Below, one piece after another: positions 45,884-56,652 of a stretch of 64,000 nt of DNA. The notes under the pieces were generated by a model. It made no database searches. It was not told where the DNA came from and saw nothing but the letters and a program-made list of their open reading frames with translations. The position numbers and the translations under genes were made by a program. Position 1 is the first letter of the stretch. Each line of letters begins with the position of its first letter. The DNA is taken from assembly GCA_947685225.1 (NCBI GenBank), contig CANTUV010000051.1, positions 8,680,001-8,744,000 on the forward strand. Direction: 5' to 3'. Origin of the DNA: Garcia nutans. Lineage: Eukaryota > Streptophyta > Magnoliopsida > Malpighiales > Euphorbiaceae.

Positions 45884-48720
45884 ATTATCAAAATATTTAT
45901 AATAAAATATATTTAAGATATTAAGATATTTGAAAGAATGATATAATATTAATTTTTTATTATATTGCTTTAATTAAAAATAATAATTGAAATTAGTGAT
46001 TTAAATGTAAAAGAATAAATGCAAATTTATTATTTTTAAATTTTTAAATTAAAAATATCATAATATATTATTTTTGATATGGAGAAAAATATAAAAGTGA
46101 TTAAAAAATAAATAAATATATTAAGATTTAAACTAAATTGATACAATAAAAAAATCTTTTAAATATAGTAAAAAATAAATTGTTTGTTAATTTTTCGATG
46201 CACTCTCTATTTTCTCAACTTTTTAATTTTTCACTTAAAAACTGAGTAAGAAACCTGTTAAAAATAAAATAAAATAAGACAAAATTGTAAATTTAAATAT
46301 AATTAATAACATGATTATTTTAAATTATTTTTAAAATAATTAAATTTATATTATCATTTTAAATATAAAAATAAAATATTAAAAAAATTTCTATTCTAAA
46401 ATTACGACTCATAAATTTTATTAATTATTAAAATAAAAATAAAAATTCTAAAAATTATTATGACTTTTAAATAATTTTAATAAATAATAATAACAATAAT
46501 AAATAAGACTTAATACATATATAACCATCTGCCCTTACAAAAAAGAATCTATTAATTTCCTATATTTTACATACATCCCTCTACACACCTGTCAAAATTA
46601 AAAATGAAATTAATGTATACCCTTTGCACATTAATTTTCACTCACATATTCAAATGCGTATTAGACGCGCTTCAATAACATGCTCACAGAAGCTGCTGTT
46701 TTCCGTTCTAATCTCACAACCTAGCAAACCTACAGTGAAATAAAATGAAAACAGTGAAACCAAAACTGAAAAATGTTTATTGTTCCTATTAAAATCCTAA
46801 AATTAAGTCCAAAAATACCCCCAAACCAATTCAAAAAAATTCCAGAAAAAAAAAAAGGAACAAAAGTTCAAAGCAAAGGCCATTTGATTTATATAAACTA
46901 AGGCTAAGGGTGAATTCCAATAGCATAAACTATATTTAAATTACATTCAATCAATTCTAGAATTAAACTACAAAACACATAACAAAAATAAAAAGGAAAA
47001 ATAAGGGTTAAAAGGGCTTTTTCTTCTTCAAGGACAAAATTAAGAAAAACTTGTACAGCAATAACAAAAAAAAAAAAAAAAAAGTTTTAGAAATGTGAAT
47101 CTGCCTGGACAAGTGAAATAAATTAGAAAAGAGTCGAGAGAGAGCGAGGTGTATATGAGGATATGCCTTGAGAGTGTATAACGCAGTTTGGCAGAGCAAA
47201 TCTTCAATTGTTTCAACGAATGGGTTTAGAGATCGAATCGACGGAACGTAAAGAGTCAATGGAACAGCCCAGAAGTCCACCACAAAAAATTCATCCGTAG
47301 AGCTCATAAATAATTCAGCTTTTCAACTAATCTCAGAAGTTCAATGAATTTCTTTAAACAAATCGCCTCAAATCCCAAAACCCATAACAAAAAAATTGAG
47401 AGAGTAATTTATCGCAGCTCAATTCAATATCAAACATGAAAAAGAAACTAAAATTTATTATCAAAAAATCTTAATACTTAAACAAGTAAAATTAGCCGAG
47501 GAACCTTCAAATCAAAAGTAAAGACTCAAATGAGCAAAAGGGCCGTGTTTTTGGTAAAGTATGAGAGAGAGAGAGGGGATTGAAGTCAGGGAAGAAAATA
47601 CAAAGAAAAGCTCTTCACGCAAGTTCGAATTACATATTTTCCATACTCTTTTTCCAGCTCATTAAATGACATATTATTACCATTTTAAATATGTAGAAGT
47701 ATATTATTGGATGAATGCAAAGTAGATAGGAGTAATAATTTTTTTTTGATAAATACAAATATATATTTATATATTAAACCTAATAATGAAAAAAGAAAAA
47801 TAAAAAATTAGTTAAAAACAAAATTTAACGACTCATGAGTTAAAAAGAAAATTAAAAATTAATTAATTAATCAAATAAATTTCAAACAATATATTTTAAT
47901 AAAAAAAGATTAAAAAGGAAGAAGGATCTTATAATTTAATTATTTTTTTAAAGGCACCACTTAATTAATTTAATTAAAATATCAATATTAGAATAATATT
48001 TTTTTAAAAATAAATTATTTATTGTTATCAAAACAATAAATCATTAAAATTTTTATATAATTTATGATAACGTGTATTAATTTAAAATTACTAGATTATT
48101 TATAATATACAAATTCAAGAACTAAACTACATTTCAATTCTAAAAATAAAAATAACAAATTTTATAATTTTATAATAAGGTGATTAAAATGTGAATTGTT
48201 TATGAGAAATATTTTATTGAATCAAATTAATAGTTAATATTTTAATAAAATTACTAAAATATAAATTCATAAGAAAACTTTTTTCTTTCTTATTTTCATT
48301 TTGAGCTCTTTTTAGCTATAATAATATTAATTAAATGACAAAAGCTTAGAAATTCAACAGTATATTTGAAGTTAAAATTAAATTTTATTTAAAATCTAAT
48401 GAAAATTTAAAAAAAACACCAAAGAGGTTCCTAGTCTGGCACAATTATAAGAAGTAAAATGGTATAAAATGATCAAATAAATAGAAGAGTAAGAATAAAA
48501 GGAAGAAGGGAAAAAAGAAAAATAAATAAATATGGGTAAAATAGAAAATAAAAGAATAAAAGCTTTTTTTTATTAGTTTTATTAATAAAGAAAAGAGATA
48601 CAAGGGTCATCCTTAAGATTAGGTTCCTTAGGAGGCAAGAAACAAAGAAAAGATATATAATCTGTCACATTTTGTAAGGATAAGATTGACCAAGATTATC
48701 CCTAAAAAAAGGACTTGAAA
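45884..48720. other. AT-rich intergenic DNA with one orphan open frame
   Basis: Most of this is low-complexity A/T. A 99-codon minus-strand frame (47,307-47,008) starting MSSTDEFFVVDFWAVPLTLY lies in a slightly less AT-rich island, with a (GA)n stretch about 250 bp upstream. I recognise no domain, and it ends through a poly-A/T tract, so I do not call it a gene. Confidence 0.45.
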
Positions 48721-49457
48721 TGTGAGGTGATACCTAATCCACATGAGTAATAAGCCACTATTTTTTAATCAACCAGAAGCTACCAATTTTGATAATTTAA
48801 CAAACTACCATTCTTGACTTTAAGCATTAAAAAATAAAAAATGGAAGAGAGATGAAGGCCTATAAATTGGCCTTCAACCTTTAATCTTGAACACTCAATA
48901 AGGAGAGAAGCAAGCGTGAGGGAAAGCTTGTGAGAAATGTATGTTAAAACAAAAGTGCTTTGATGAGTTGAATAAAAATTGAGAGAGAAAATTATTTGGA
49001 GAGTGACAAAATAGTAAAGTTGTTTAATTTTTTGGATGATTGGAAAACACTTAAACACCACTATTTTAAATTTATCTCAATTATAATTATTGTACATCTA
49101 GCAATTTTTCTGGAGAAATCTCTCTTGTAAGCCTACTATTTTCAATAATGAAAGAATATTTTTTTGAGTTTGTCCTGTGAACATAACTCAAATAAAAGGG
49201 TAAACCAAGTTAAATTTGATGTGTTATTTTTATCTCAATTTTATAGCTATTACTAAGTATAGTTATTTTATTATATTGTGCTATTAATTATCCAAATAAA
49301 ATTTTATCTGAGGAGACTGAGTTTTAAGTGTGATCGTATGTGATCCTTCCAGCCGTTTCTAAAAATTTTCTTAATATTTATTTTTAGTATAATATTTCAT
49401 ATACTATATATTCATATAATAATAAGTAATTTGTGTGTTATTAACATTCGTTGTATA
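48721..49457 (+). repeat. 5' LTR of the 48.7-54.3 kb copia element
   Basis: Begins TGTGAGGTGATACC; matches the right LTR over its length (for example GCTTTGATGAGTTGA, AGAGAAAATTATTTGGAGAG, ATCTCAATTATAATTATTG). Confidence 0.9.
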
Positions 49458-49462
49458 ATAAC

Positions 49463-49474
49463 TGGTATCAGAGC
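49463..49474 (+). other. Primer-binding site (tRNA-iMet type)
   Basis: TGGTATCAGAGC, the standard plant copia primer-binding sequence, a few bases inside the left LTR. Confidence 0.9.
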
Positions 49475-49517
49475 TTTAGTTGGAAGAGAAAAAGGGAAAA
49501 AGGTAAAGACGAGCAAA

Positions 49518-50260
49518 ATGATAAATTTAAATGGCTTAAATGATCACATTTGGAATTTCAAGATGAAAGATCTCCTATTTGTGATGAAAATACATTTACC
49601 AGTGTTTAGTATGAATAAACCCAAAGATAAGAAAAATGAAGAATGAAAATCTAAGCATGAACAAGTATGTGATTTTATCTAATAATTTGTCAATGATAAT
49701 GTATATAATCATATATGTGGTGAGATCGATGCAAAATCTTTATGGAACAAACTTGAAGAATTGTATGCTTCAAAGACTGGCAATAATAAATTATTTTATC
49801 TCATAAAATTAATACAATTGAGATACAGAGTGGGTAATTTTATTGCATATTACTTGAATGAGTTTTAAGGAATTGTGGATCGGTTATTGAGTATGGTGTC
49901 ACTTTTGATGATAAAATGTTTGCCCTGATGGTTCTTACTTCATTACCAGAGTCTTGAGAGACTCTGAAAATTTTATTAATAAATTCTGCTCCTGATAGTG
50001 TTGTTAAAATAGAATTAGTGAAAAGTGGCATCCTAAATGAAGAAATGAGAAGGCGCTCACGAGGTGCCTTCTCTTCACAATCAGATATTCTGATTATAAC
50101 TGTTAAGAGGAGAAGCTAGAATAGAGGCTTAAATAATAGAGATAAAAATAGGGATGCTAATTGTGGCAAGTCTAATAAATTTGTCAACATTTAATATCAT
50201 CATTTTCATAAAAAAGGGCATATCAAGAAATATTGCTGAAAGTGAAAAAAGGAGAAAGGG
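49518..50260 (+). pseudogene. Copia gag remnant
   Basis: NLNGLNDHIWNFKMKDLLFVMKIHLPVF matches the N-terminal gag region (written in part: NGLNDHIWNFKMKDLLF). A knuckle trace HFHKKGHIKKYC is near 50.2 kb. Several stop codons between. Confidence 0.7.
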
Positions 50261-50369
50261 AAGGATAAAAATAAAGATGATAGCGATAATGAGAGAATTG
50301 TCGCTACAACCGAACAAAATTTTCTTCTTGTTTACAATGACGATACGGTCAACGTGGTTGATCTTGAGA

Positions 50370-51560
50370 CTAGTTGAGTGATTGATACCGGTGCCTCTAT
50401 TCATGCTACAATCCAGGGAGTTCTTTGTCACTTATATACCAAGTGACTTTGAGATAGTTAAAATGGGTAATAATGTTAGTGCTAAAATTATTGGTATTGG
50501 TGATATTCACTTGGAGACCAACAATGGCACTAAGTTGTTGTTAAAAGATGTGAAGCATATACCTAACATCAGGATTAATCTAATTTCCATTGGAAAGCTT
50601 GATAATGAAGAATGCTACAATACCTTCCAAAATGGCCAATGAAAACTCATCAAAGGCTCTCTCATCGTGGCCTGAAGTAACAAAGTCTTTACACTTATCT
50701 AATGCAAGCTAAAATCTCCAAGAGCATTGTTAATGCAGTAGAGAAAGAAGATGTAGCTAAGATCTGACATAAAAAACTCGGTCACATGAGCAAAAAAAAT
50801 AATGTCAATGCTCGTCAAAAAGAAGAATATAGCTGGTTTAAGCAATGTTCATTTAAACAGTTATGTTGATTGCTTAGCAGGAAAGCAAAATAAAGTTGCT
50901 TTCAAGAATTATACCCATTATGAAAAGAAGCTAGAGATATTACAGTTAGTATACTCTAATGTGTGCGGTCCTTTCACAACTAGATTACTTGGTGGCTCCT
51001 CTTATTTTGTGACTTTCATTAATGATTGTTTAAGGAAACTGTGGATTTATACCTTGAAAAATAAAGATCAAGTTGTAGAGGTATTTAAATAGTTTCATGT
51101 CCTAGTTGAAAGAGAAGCTGTGAAGAAATTGAAGTGTATCAAGTCAGATAATAGGGGTGGGTATATTGGATTACCTCAAAGATATTACAAGGAGCAGGAC
51201 ATTCGACACTAGTTGACACTACAAAAAACTCCTTAATTGAATAGTGAGCTGAGAAAATGAACTTAACTCTCATAAAAAGAGTCATATGTTTACTATCATA
51301 TGCAAAGTTGCCAAAGTCATTTTAGGTATGAGTATTGAGTGTAGTGGTTCATGTTTTGAATCTTTCACCGTGTGTTCCTTTGAAGTTTGATATTTCAGAA
51401 AGAGTATGGTCTGGAAGAGATGTCTCCTATAATCACTTAAGAGTTTTTAGGTGCAAGATATTTGTGCACATATCAAAGGATGAATGGTCAAAGCTGGATG
51501 CAAAAACACAACAGTGTGTATTCATTAGCTATGGTCAAGATGAGCTTGGATATTGATTGT
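50370..51560 (+). pseudogene. Copia protease, pre-integrase and integrase remnant
   Basis: VIDTGASIHAT (50.38 kb) is the aspartic protease active-site motif D-T-G-A, then KMGNNVSAKIIGIGDI and KDVKHIPNIRINLISIGKL. HKKLGHMS (50.77 kb) starts the integrase zinc finger. GGSSYFVTFINDCLRKLWIY (51.0 kb) is the core. LRVFRCKIFVHISKDEWSKL and KTQQCVFISYGQDELGY (51.44-51.55 kb) are the end. Frames change repeatedly. Confidence 0.8.
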
Positions 51561-52009
51561 ATGATCCAATTCAGAAGAAAATTATTAGAAGCCATGATGT
51601 AGTTTTGTTGAAAGTGAGACCATAAAAAATATTGAGAAAGCCCAGAAGAATGTTTCTTGATTTGATGATAGTTCAACAAATCTTGAGTTAGTTCCTCCAA
51701 AAGTGGTGCCGAGAAAGATTGGAGATGAAATTAAAAATGGCTAGTAGAATACTGCTAATGATGATGCTTTCATCCAGAATCAACCAAATAAAGATTCTTA
51801 TGAAAATGATTTTCAACCACCGGTACCAAATACAACTTAGGAGCTATTACGGAGATCTACTAGAGTTAGACAATCTTCTACTATATACTCCAATGATCAA
51901 TATGTATTGCTTACTGATGGGAGAGAACTTGAGAATTTTCAAGAAACTATGGCAGATGAACAAAAGAAGAAATTGATTGAAGCCGTACAAGATGAGTTGA
52001 AATCTTTGC

Positions 52010-52720
52010 ATTAAAATAAGACTTTTGAGCTGGTGAAGTTGTCAACAGGCAATAGAGCTTTGAAAAATAAATGGGTGTTCATATTAAACATGAATAACAC
52101 AGTTTTCAGCCACGATTCAAAGTCATATTAGTTGTTAAAGGATTCAACCAAAGAAAAGGGACTGACTTTGATGAGAGTTTTTCACCAGTGGTGAAGATGG
52201 CATCCATTCGTACAATGTTGAAATTAGCTGCAAGTCTCGACTTTAAGATAAAGTAGATGGATATTAGGACTGCTTTTCTTCATGGTAACTTAGAGGAAGA
52301 GATATACATGAAGCAATCATAGGGTTTTAAAGAAAAAGGAAAAGAAGACTATATTTGCAAGTTAAAGAAAAGTCTATGCGACTTGAAGCAGGTACTGAGA
52401 CAGTGATACAAGAAGTTTGAGTCAGTTATGAGGAAGCATAGTTATAAAAAATTGCTTCAGATCATTATGTATTTTTAAAGAAATTATCTGGTGATGATTT
52501 TATTATTTTGTTACTCTATGTAGATGATATGCTAATAGTTAGCCAGAACAATTCTAGAATTAACAATATAAAGAAGCAATTGAGCAAGTCTTTTATTATG
52601 AAAGACTTGGGGCCAGCAAAACCAATTCTTGGGATAAAAGATAATCAGAGAAAGGATTGCTAAAAAATTATGGTTATTACGAGAGAAAGTACATTGAGAA
52701 AGTACTTCAAAGATTTAATA
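52010..52720 (+). pseudogene. Copia reverse transcriptase remnant
   Basis: ALKNKWVFI (52.06 kb), MDIRTAFLHGNLEEEIYMKQS (52.26 kb, preceded by a stop), the catalytic LLYVDDMLIVSQ (52.51 kb, both aspartates intact) and MKDLGPAKPILGIK (52.6 kb). Stops and frameshifts between these. Confidence 0.85.
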
Positions 52721-52849
52721 TGGATAAAGTTAAATCGGTTAGTTGTCCTTTTGCTAATTACTTTAAATTGAGTTTGAAACAGTGTCCTTCCACATAAAAA
52801 GAGAAAGAAAAGATGGGATAAAATTTCATATGCCTCATCAGTTGGGAGT

Positions 52850-53450
52850 TTGATGTATGCAATGGTATGTACATGGCCAGATATTACTCATTCGTTGAGA
52901 GTAATGAGTCAGTTTCTTTCCAATCCGGGTAAAGAATATTAGGTTGCAGTAAAATAAATTTTGAGATATTTTTGTAGAACCTCTAAAATATGTTAATATT
53001 TTGGAGATGGTAAATTTGTGTTAGTTGGCTACACATCTGAAGCGAGATGGTAATATGGCAGGTGATGTTGACTCGAGAAAGTATACATCAGGTTATTTGA
53101 TTTTATTTGCAGGAAGAGTTGTATCATGAAAGTTAAGGCTACAAAAATATGTTGCTCTCTCAACAACTGAAGCGGAATTCATTGTTGCAACTAAAACATG
53201 CAAAGAGCTATTGTGGATGAAGAATTTCTTAGAAGAGTGTTTCAATAGGACAAATATTTATTTTACTGTGATATTCAAAGTGTCATTATCTTAGAAAGAA
53301 TTTCTTCCTATATTTTAGATTAAAATATATTGATGTGAGATACCACTAGATCATAAAAGTGTTAGAGAAGAATCATTTACAACTCGAAAAAGATGAAGAG
53401 AATGGTGCAAACATATTGACAAAAATTCTTACAAAAAAAAAACTGGATTT
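52850..53450 (+). pseudogene. Copia RNase H remnant
   Basis: A trace of SVGSLMYAMVCTWPDITHSL (52.85 kb) leads into RNase H: YVALSTTEAEFIVATKTCKE and LLWMKNFLEEC (53.15-53.24 kb) are clear. The later D-S-x-S-A and K-H-I motifs are eroded. Confidence 0.75.
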
Positions 53451-53503
53451 GTCGATCATCCGCAGGAATGATTGATAACCTATGTGATTGGTAGGAGAAG
53501 AAT

Positions 53504-54263
53504 TGTGGGGTGGTACCTAACCCACATGGGTAATAATCCACCATTTTTAAAATCATTATAAGCCACTAATTTTGAAGCCACCACAAGCCACCATTTTTGA
53601 TAATATAACAAACCACTATTTTTTACCTTAAGCATTAAAATATTAAAAATGAAAGAGAGGTGAAGGCCTGTAATTTGGCCCTCAACGTTCAATCTTAAAC
53701 ATACAACAAGGAGAGAAGCAAGAGTGAGGGGATGCTTATGAGAAGTGTAAGCCAAAGCAAAATTGCTTTGATGAGTTGAGTAAAAAATTGAAAGAGAAAA
53801 TTATTTGGAGAGTGATAAAATGGTGAAGTTTAATTTTTGGAGGTGTTTGAAAAATACTTGAGTGATACTATTTTAGGTTTATCTCAATTATAATTATTGC
53901 ATCTCTAGTAATTTTTCTGGAAAAGTCTCTCTTGTAAACCTACTATTTTAATAGTGGAAGAATATTTTTTAGAGTTTATCCCGTGAGCGTAACTCAAATA
54001 AAATGGTGAACATTGTTAAACCTAATATGCTATTTTTATCTCAATTTTATAGCTATTATCATGTGTAGTTATTTTGTTATATTTTGCTATTAATTATCCT
54101 TGTAAAATTCTATCTAAAGATATTAGATTTTAAGTGAGACCGTTTGTGACTCCTCTAGTCTTTTCTGAAAATTTTTTTGACATTTATTTTTAGTACAATA
54201 TTTCATATTATATTTACTTGTGTAATAATAAGTAATTTATGTGTTATTAATACTCGTGGCACA
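53504..54263 (+). repeat. 3' LTR of the 48.7-54.3 kb copia element
   Basis: Begins TGTGGGGTGGTACC after the purine tract and ends ACTCGTGGCACA. It contains an extra short duplication of the AAGCCAC phrase near 53,550-53,600 not present in the left LTR. Confidence 0.88.
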
Positions 54264-54939
54264 ATACGAAGAACATCAGTAAGGCCAAAAGACAGGACAA
54301 GATAGAACCATTGAAGGATATCCTGGTAGAATTCATGAAAATAGAAGGAAAAATAATAAATTTCCTCACCAAGCTCCAGTCTATCCTTAGGTATGAAAGA
54401 TAATAAGGGAAATGAGACAAAAAGTATCTGGAAAGAGTACCGAAACAATGGTGTAAATGTTGAAACTCTAAATAAGATTGCATCAACCACTTCAAACATG
54501 CTAGGAGGTTTTAAAAGTTATGGCAATTAGATAGCTTGAGAAGCCAACAAAGGATCTAGAGAGATTGCTTAACTTCTCAATGCCAAGAATATTCTAAAAG
54601 TCTTATATAATGGCAAGTAAAATAAAAACAACGAACTACACATGGAATAACATAATAAAAAACTCCTAACTTCCAAAAATTCATAGAAAAACTACAAGAA
54701 CTTACTCTAAAAAGTTAGGAGGTTGAACCTTGAAGCACCAACCGATCCAGGCCAGGCAGACACCTGAACCCAACCCTCCAAGAAAATCCCTCTGTGAAAA
54801 CCTTGGAGCTGGATCTAATCTTGAAAGCTTGTATGAACATAGCTCCCATCTAGCCTTTAAAAGAGACCATCGAAGAAGATTAGCCAACATATCCTATTAA
54901 GATTTCATAGATCTACTAGAAAAACTTAAAAATCATAAT
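54264..54939. other. Spacer between two copia elements
   Basis: About 680 bp, less AT-rich than average, without recognisable domains. Its composition (for example RRLNLEAPTDPGQADT in one frame) hints at old coding DNA, but stops occur in every frame. Confidence 0.5.
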
Positions 54940-54944
54940 AAAAC

Positions 54945-55421
54945 TGTAACGATTTCAAACCCAGATTTCAGAACCAAAGATAGAAAGAAAAAACAAAACA
55001 CAACACAACAGATTTACTTGGTTTAGCTTTCACAAAGAAAGCCTACATCCAAGGAGGAGGAGAACCTCAGTCGATCAATCCACTAAACAGAACAGAAGTT
55101 ACAGATTACAACCTCTCAAACAACTCTCCTCTCACAGATCAACTCTTTCCTCGCTCTAATCAGTCACTAAACTAGATAGTAACCCTCTAGTTACATATTA
55201 TATTCAAGAAACAACGAAGATCGATCAAACCCTAGTAGAGCAAAATACAATCGCGCCGCTGGAGAGAGAAAAGCAAAACAGAAAAGAAAAACCCCTGTTG
55301 CCCTAGCCCTTAACATCAGTATATATATCAAGTTCTATTACCGATTTTAACCCTATACAAAAAACGGTGCGTTTTACTTAATCCAGTAAAACCAAGTCAC
55401 ATTACAGAGTCAAAATCCACA
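54945..55421 (-). repeat. 3' LTR of the young copia element
   Basis: Plus-strand start TGTAACGATTTC, end CAAAATCCACA. Same length as the other LTR, with no indels seen. Confidence 0.95.
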
Positions 55422-55495
55422 TATCTCCACCTGACTCTGAAATTCTGGTTGATCAACATTCAGCTCTCCTCCTCAGGTAATCACCATCTTCATGT

Positions 55496-56635
55496 CTAAA
55501 CTTTCTGAACTCCAAGCATGCTTAATGCATCCTGAAATTTAGAAATAGAAACAGTCTTATTTAGAATGTCAGCAGGATTATTGAGAGTAGAGATCTTCTC
55601 AACAGCAACTTTACCCTTTGAAATCACATTTCTGATGAAATGTAATCTCACATCAATGTGTTTTGTTCTCTCATGAAACACACTATTCTTGCTTAAATGA
55701 ATAGCACTTTGAGAGTCACAATACACACAAGTTTTGCTTTGAGAAAACCCCAACTCAGATACAATACCTTTGATCCACACAGCTTCTTTGACAGCTTCTG
55801 TCAAAGCTATATATTCGGCCTCTGTGGTTGACAGGGCCACTATATGCTGTAAGCTTGATTTCCAACTCACAATATTATTGCCAAATATGAAACAATAACC
55901 AGTAATAGACCTTCTTTTATCCAAATCAGCAGCAAAATCAGAGTCACAAAAACCAATCACATCAAAATCATGCATATCAGACTGTTTAAACAATAAACCT
56001 ACTGTTTTTGAGCCATTCAGGTACCTACACAACCATTTAACAGCATCCCAGTGAGTTTTATTTGGATTACTCATGAATCTGCTCACTAAACTGACCCTAT
56101 ATGCTATGTCAGGTCTAGTACAGATCATGGCATACATAATGCTTCCAACCACATTTTGATATGGTACATTTTTCATATAATCAGCTTCAGCAACAGTAAG
56201 AGGTTTAGAACTTGAACACAACTTAAATTGTGAACTTATTGGAGTAGAAACAACTCTGATTTTATCTAGACCAAATATTTCAAGAAATTTAGACACATAG
56301 TCAGTTTGATTTAACAACAGAATGCCTTTATCTTTATTCCTAACTATTTTCATACCAAGAATCTTCCTAGCTGGACCTAAGTCCTTCATTTCAAATTCTT
56401 TAGATAGTTTGGATTTCAACTTGTTAATTTCAGACATACACTTACAAGCAATTAACATATCATCTACATATAACAACAAATATATACACATTCCATTTGG
56501 CAAAACAGAATAGTAAACACATGGATCATAACAGCTTCTTTTAAATCTGTTACTTGTCATAAATTCATCAAATCTTCTATACCATTGCCTTGGTGCTTGT
56601 CTAAGACCATACAAAGATTTCTGCAGTAAACACAC
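55496..56635 (-). pseudogene. Copia reverse transcriptase C-terminal part plus RNase H
   Basis: A 379-residue open frame that begins inside RT. LLQKSLYGLRQAPRQWY starts it, LLLYVDDMLIACK carries the catalytic Y-V-D-D (about residues 56-59), then KDLGPARKILGMKI, NVVGSIMYAMICTRPDIAY, and RNase H: GFCDSDFAADLDKRRSITGY, ALSTTEAEYIALTEAVKEA, YCDSQSAIHLSKN, ERTKHIDVRLHFIR and the end at MLGVQKV. All four acidic RNase H positions seem present. It lies in a different frame from the upstream gag-integrase frame, from which it is separated by a short deletion, so it cannot be translated as part of one polyprotein. Confidence 0.93.
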
Positions 56636-56652
56636 ATAATTCTCCTTACCAG

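Larger units (their letters stand above)
48721..54263 (+). mobile_element. Decayed Ty1/copia LTR retrotransposon
   Basis: LTRs lie at 48,721-49,457 and 53,504-54,263. A primer-binding site TGGTATCAGAGC complementary to initiator tRNA-Met is at 49,463-49,474, just inside the left LTR. A purine tract GGTAGGAGAAGAAT precedes the right LTR. Internal order gag, pre-integrase, integrase, reverse transcriptase, RNase H on the plus strand. No clear target duplication could be read. Numerous stops and frameshifts; the LTRs differ by many substitutions and small indels, including about 20 extra bp in the right one, so it is an old copy. Confidence 0.9.
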
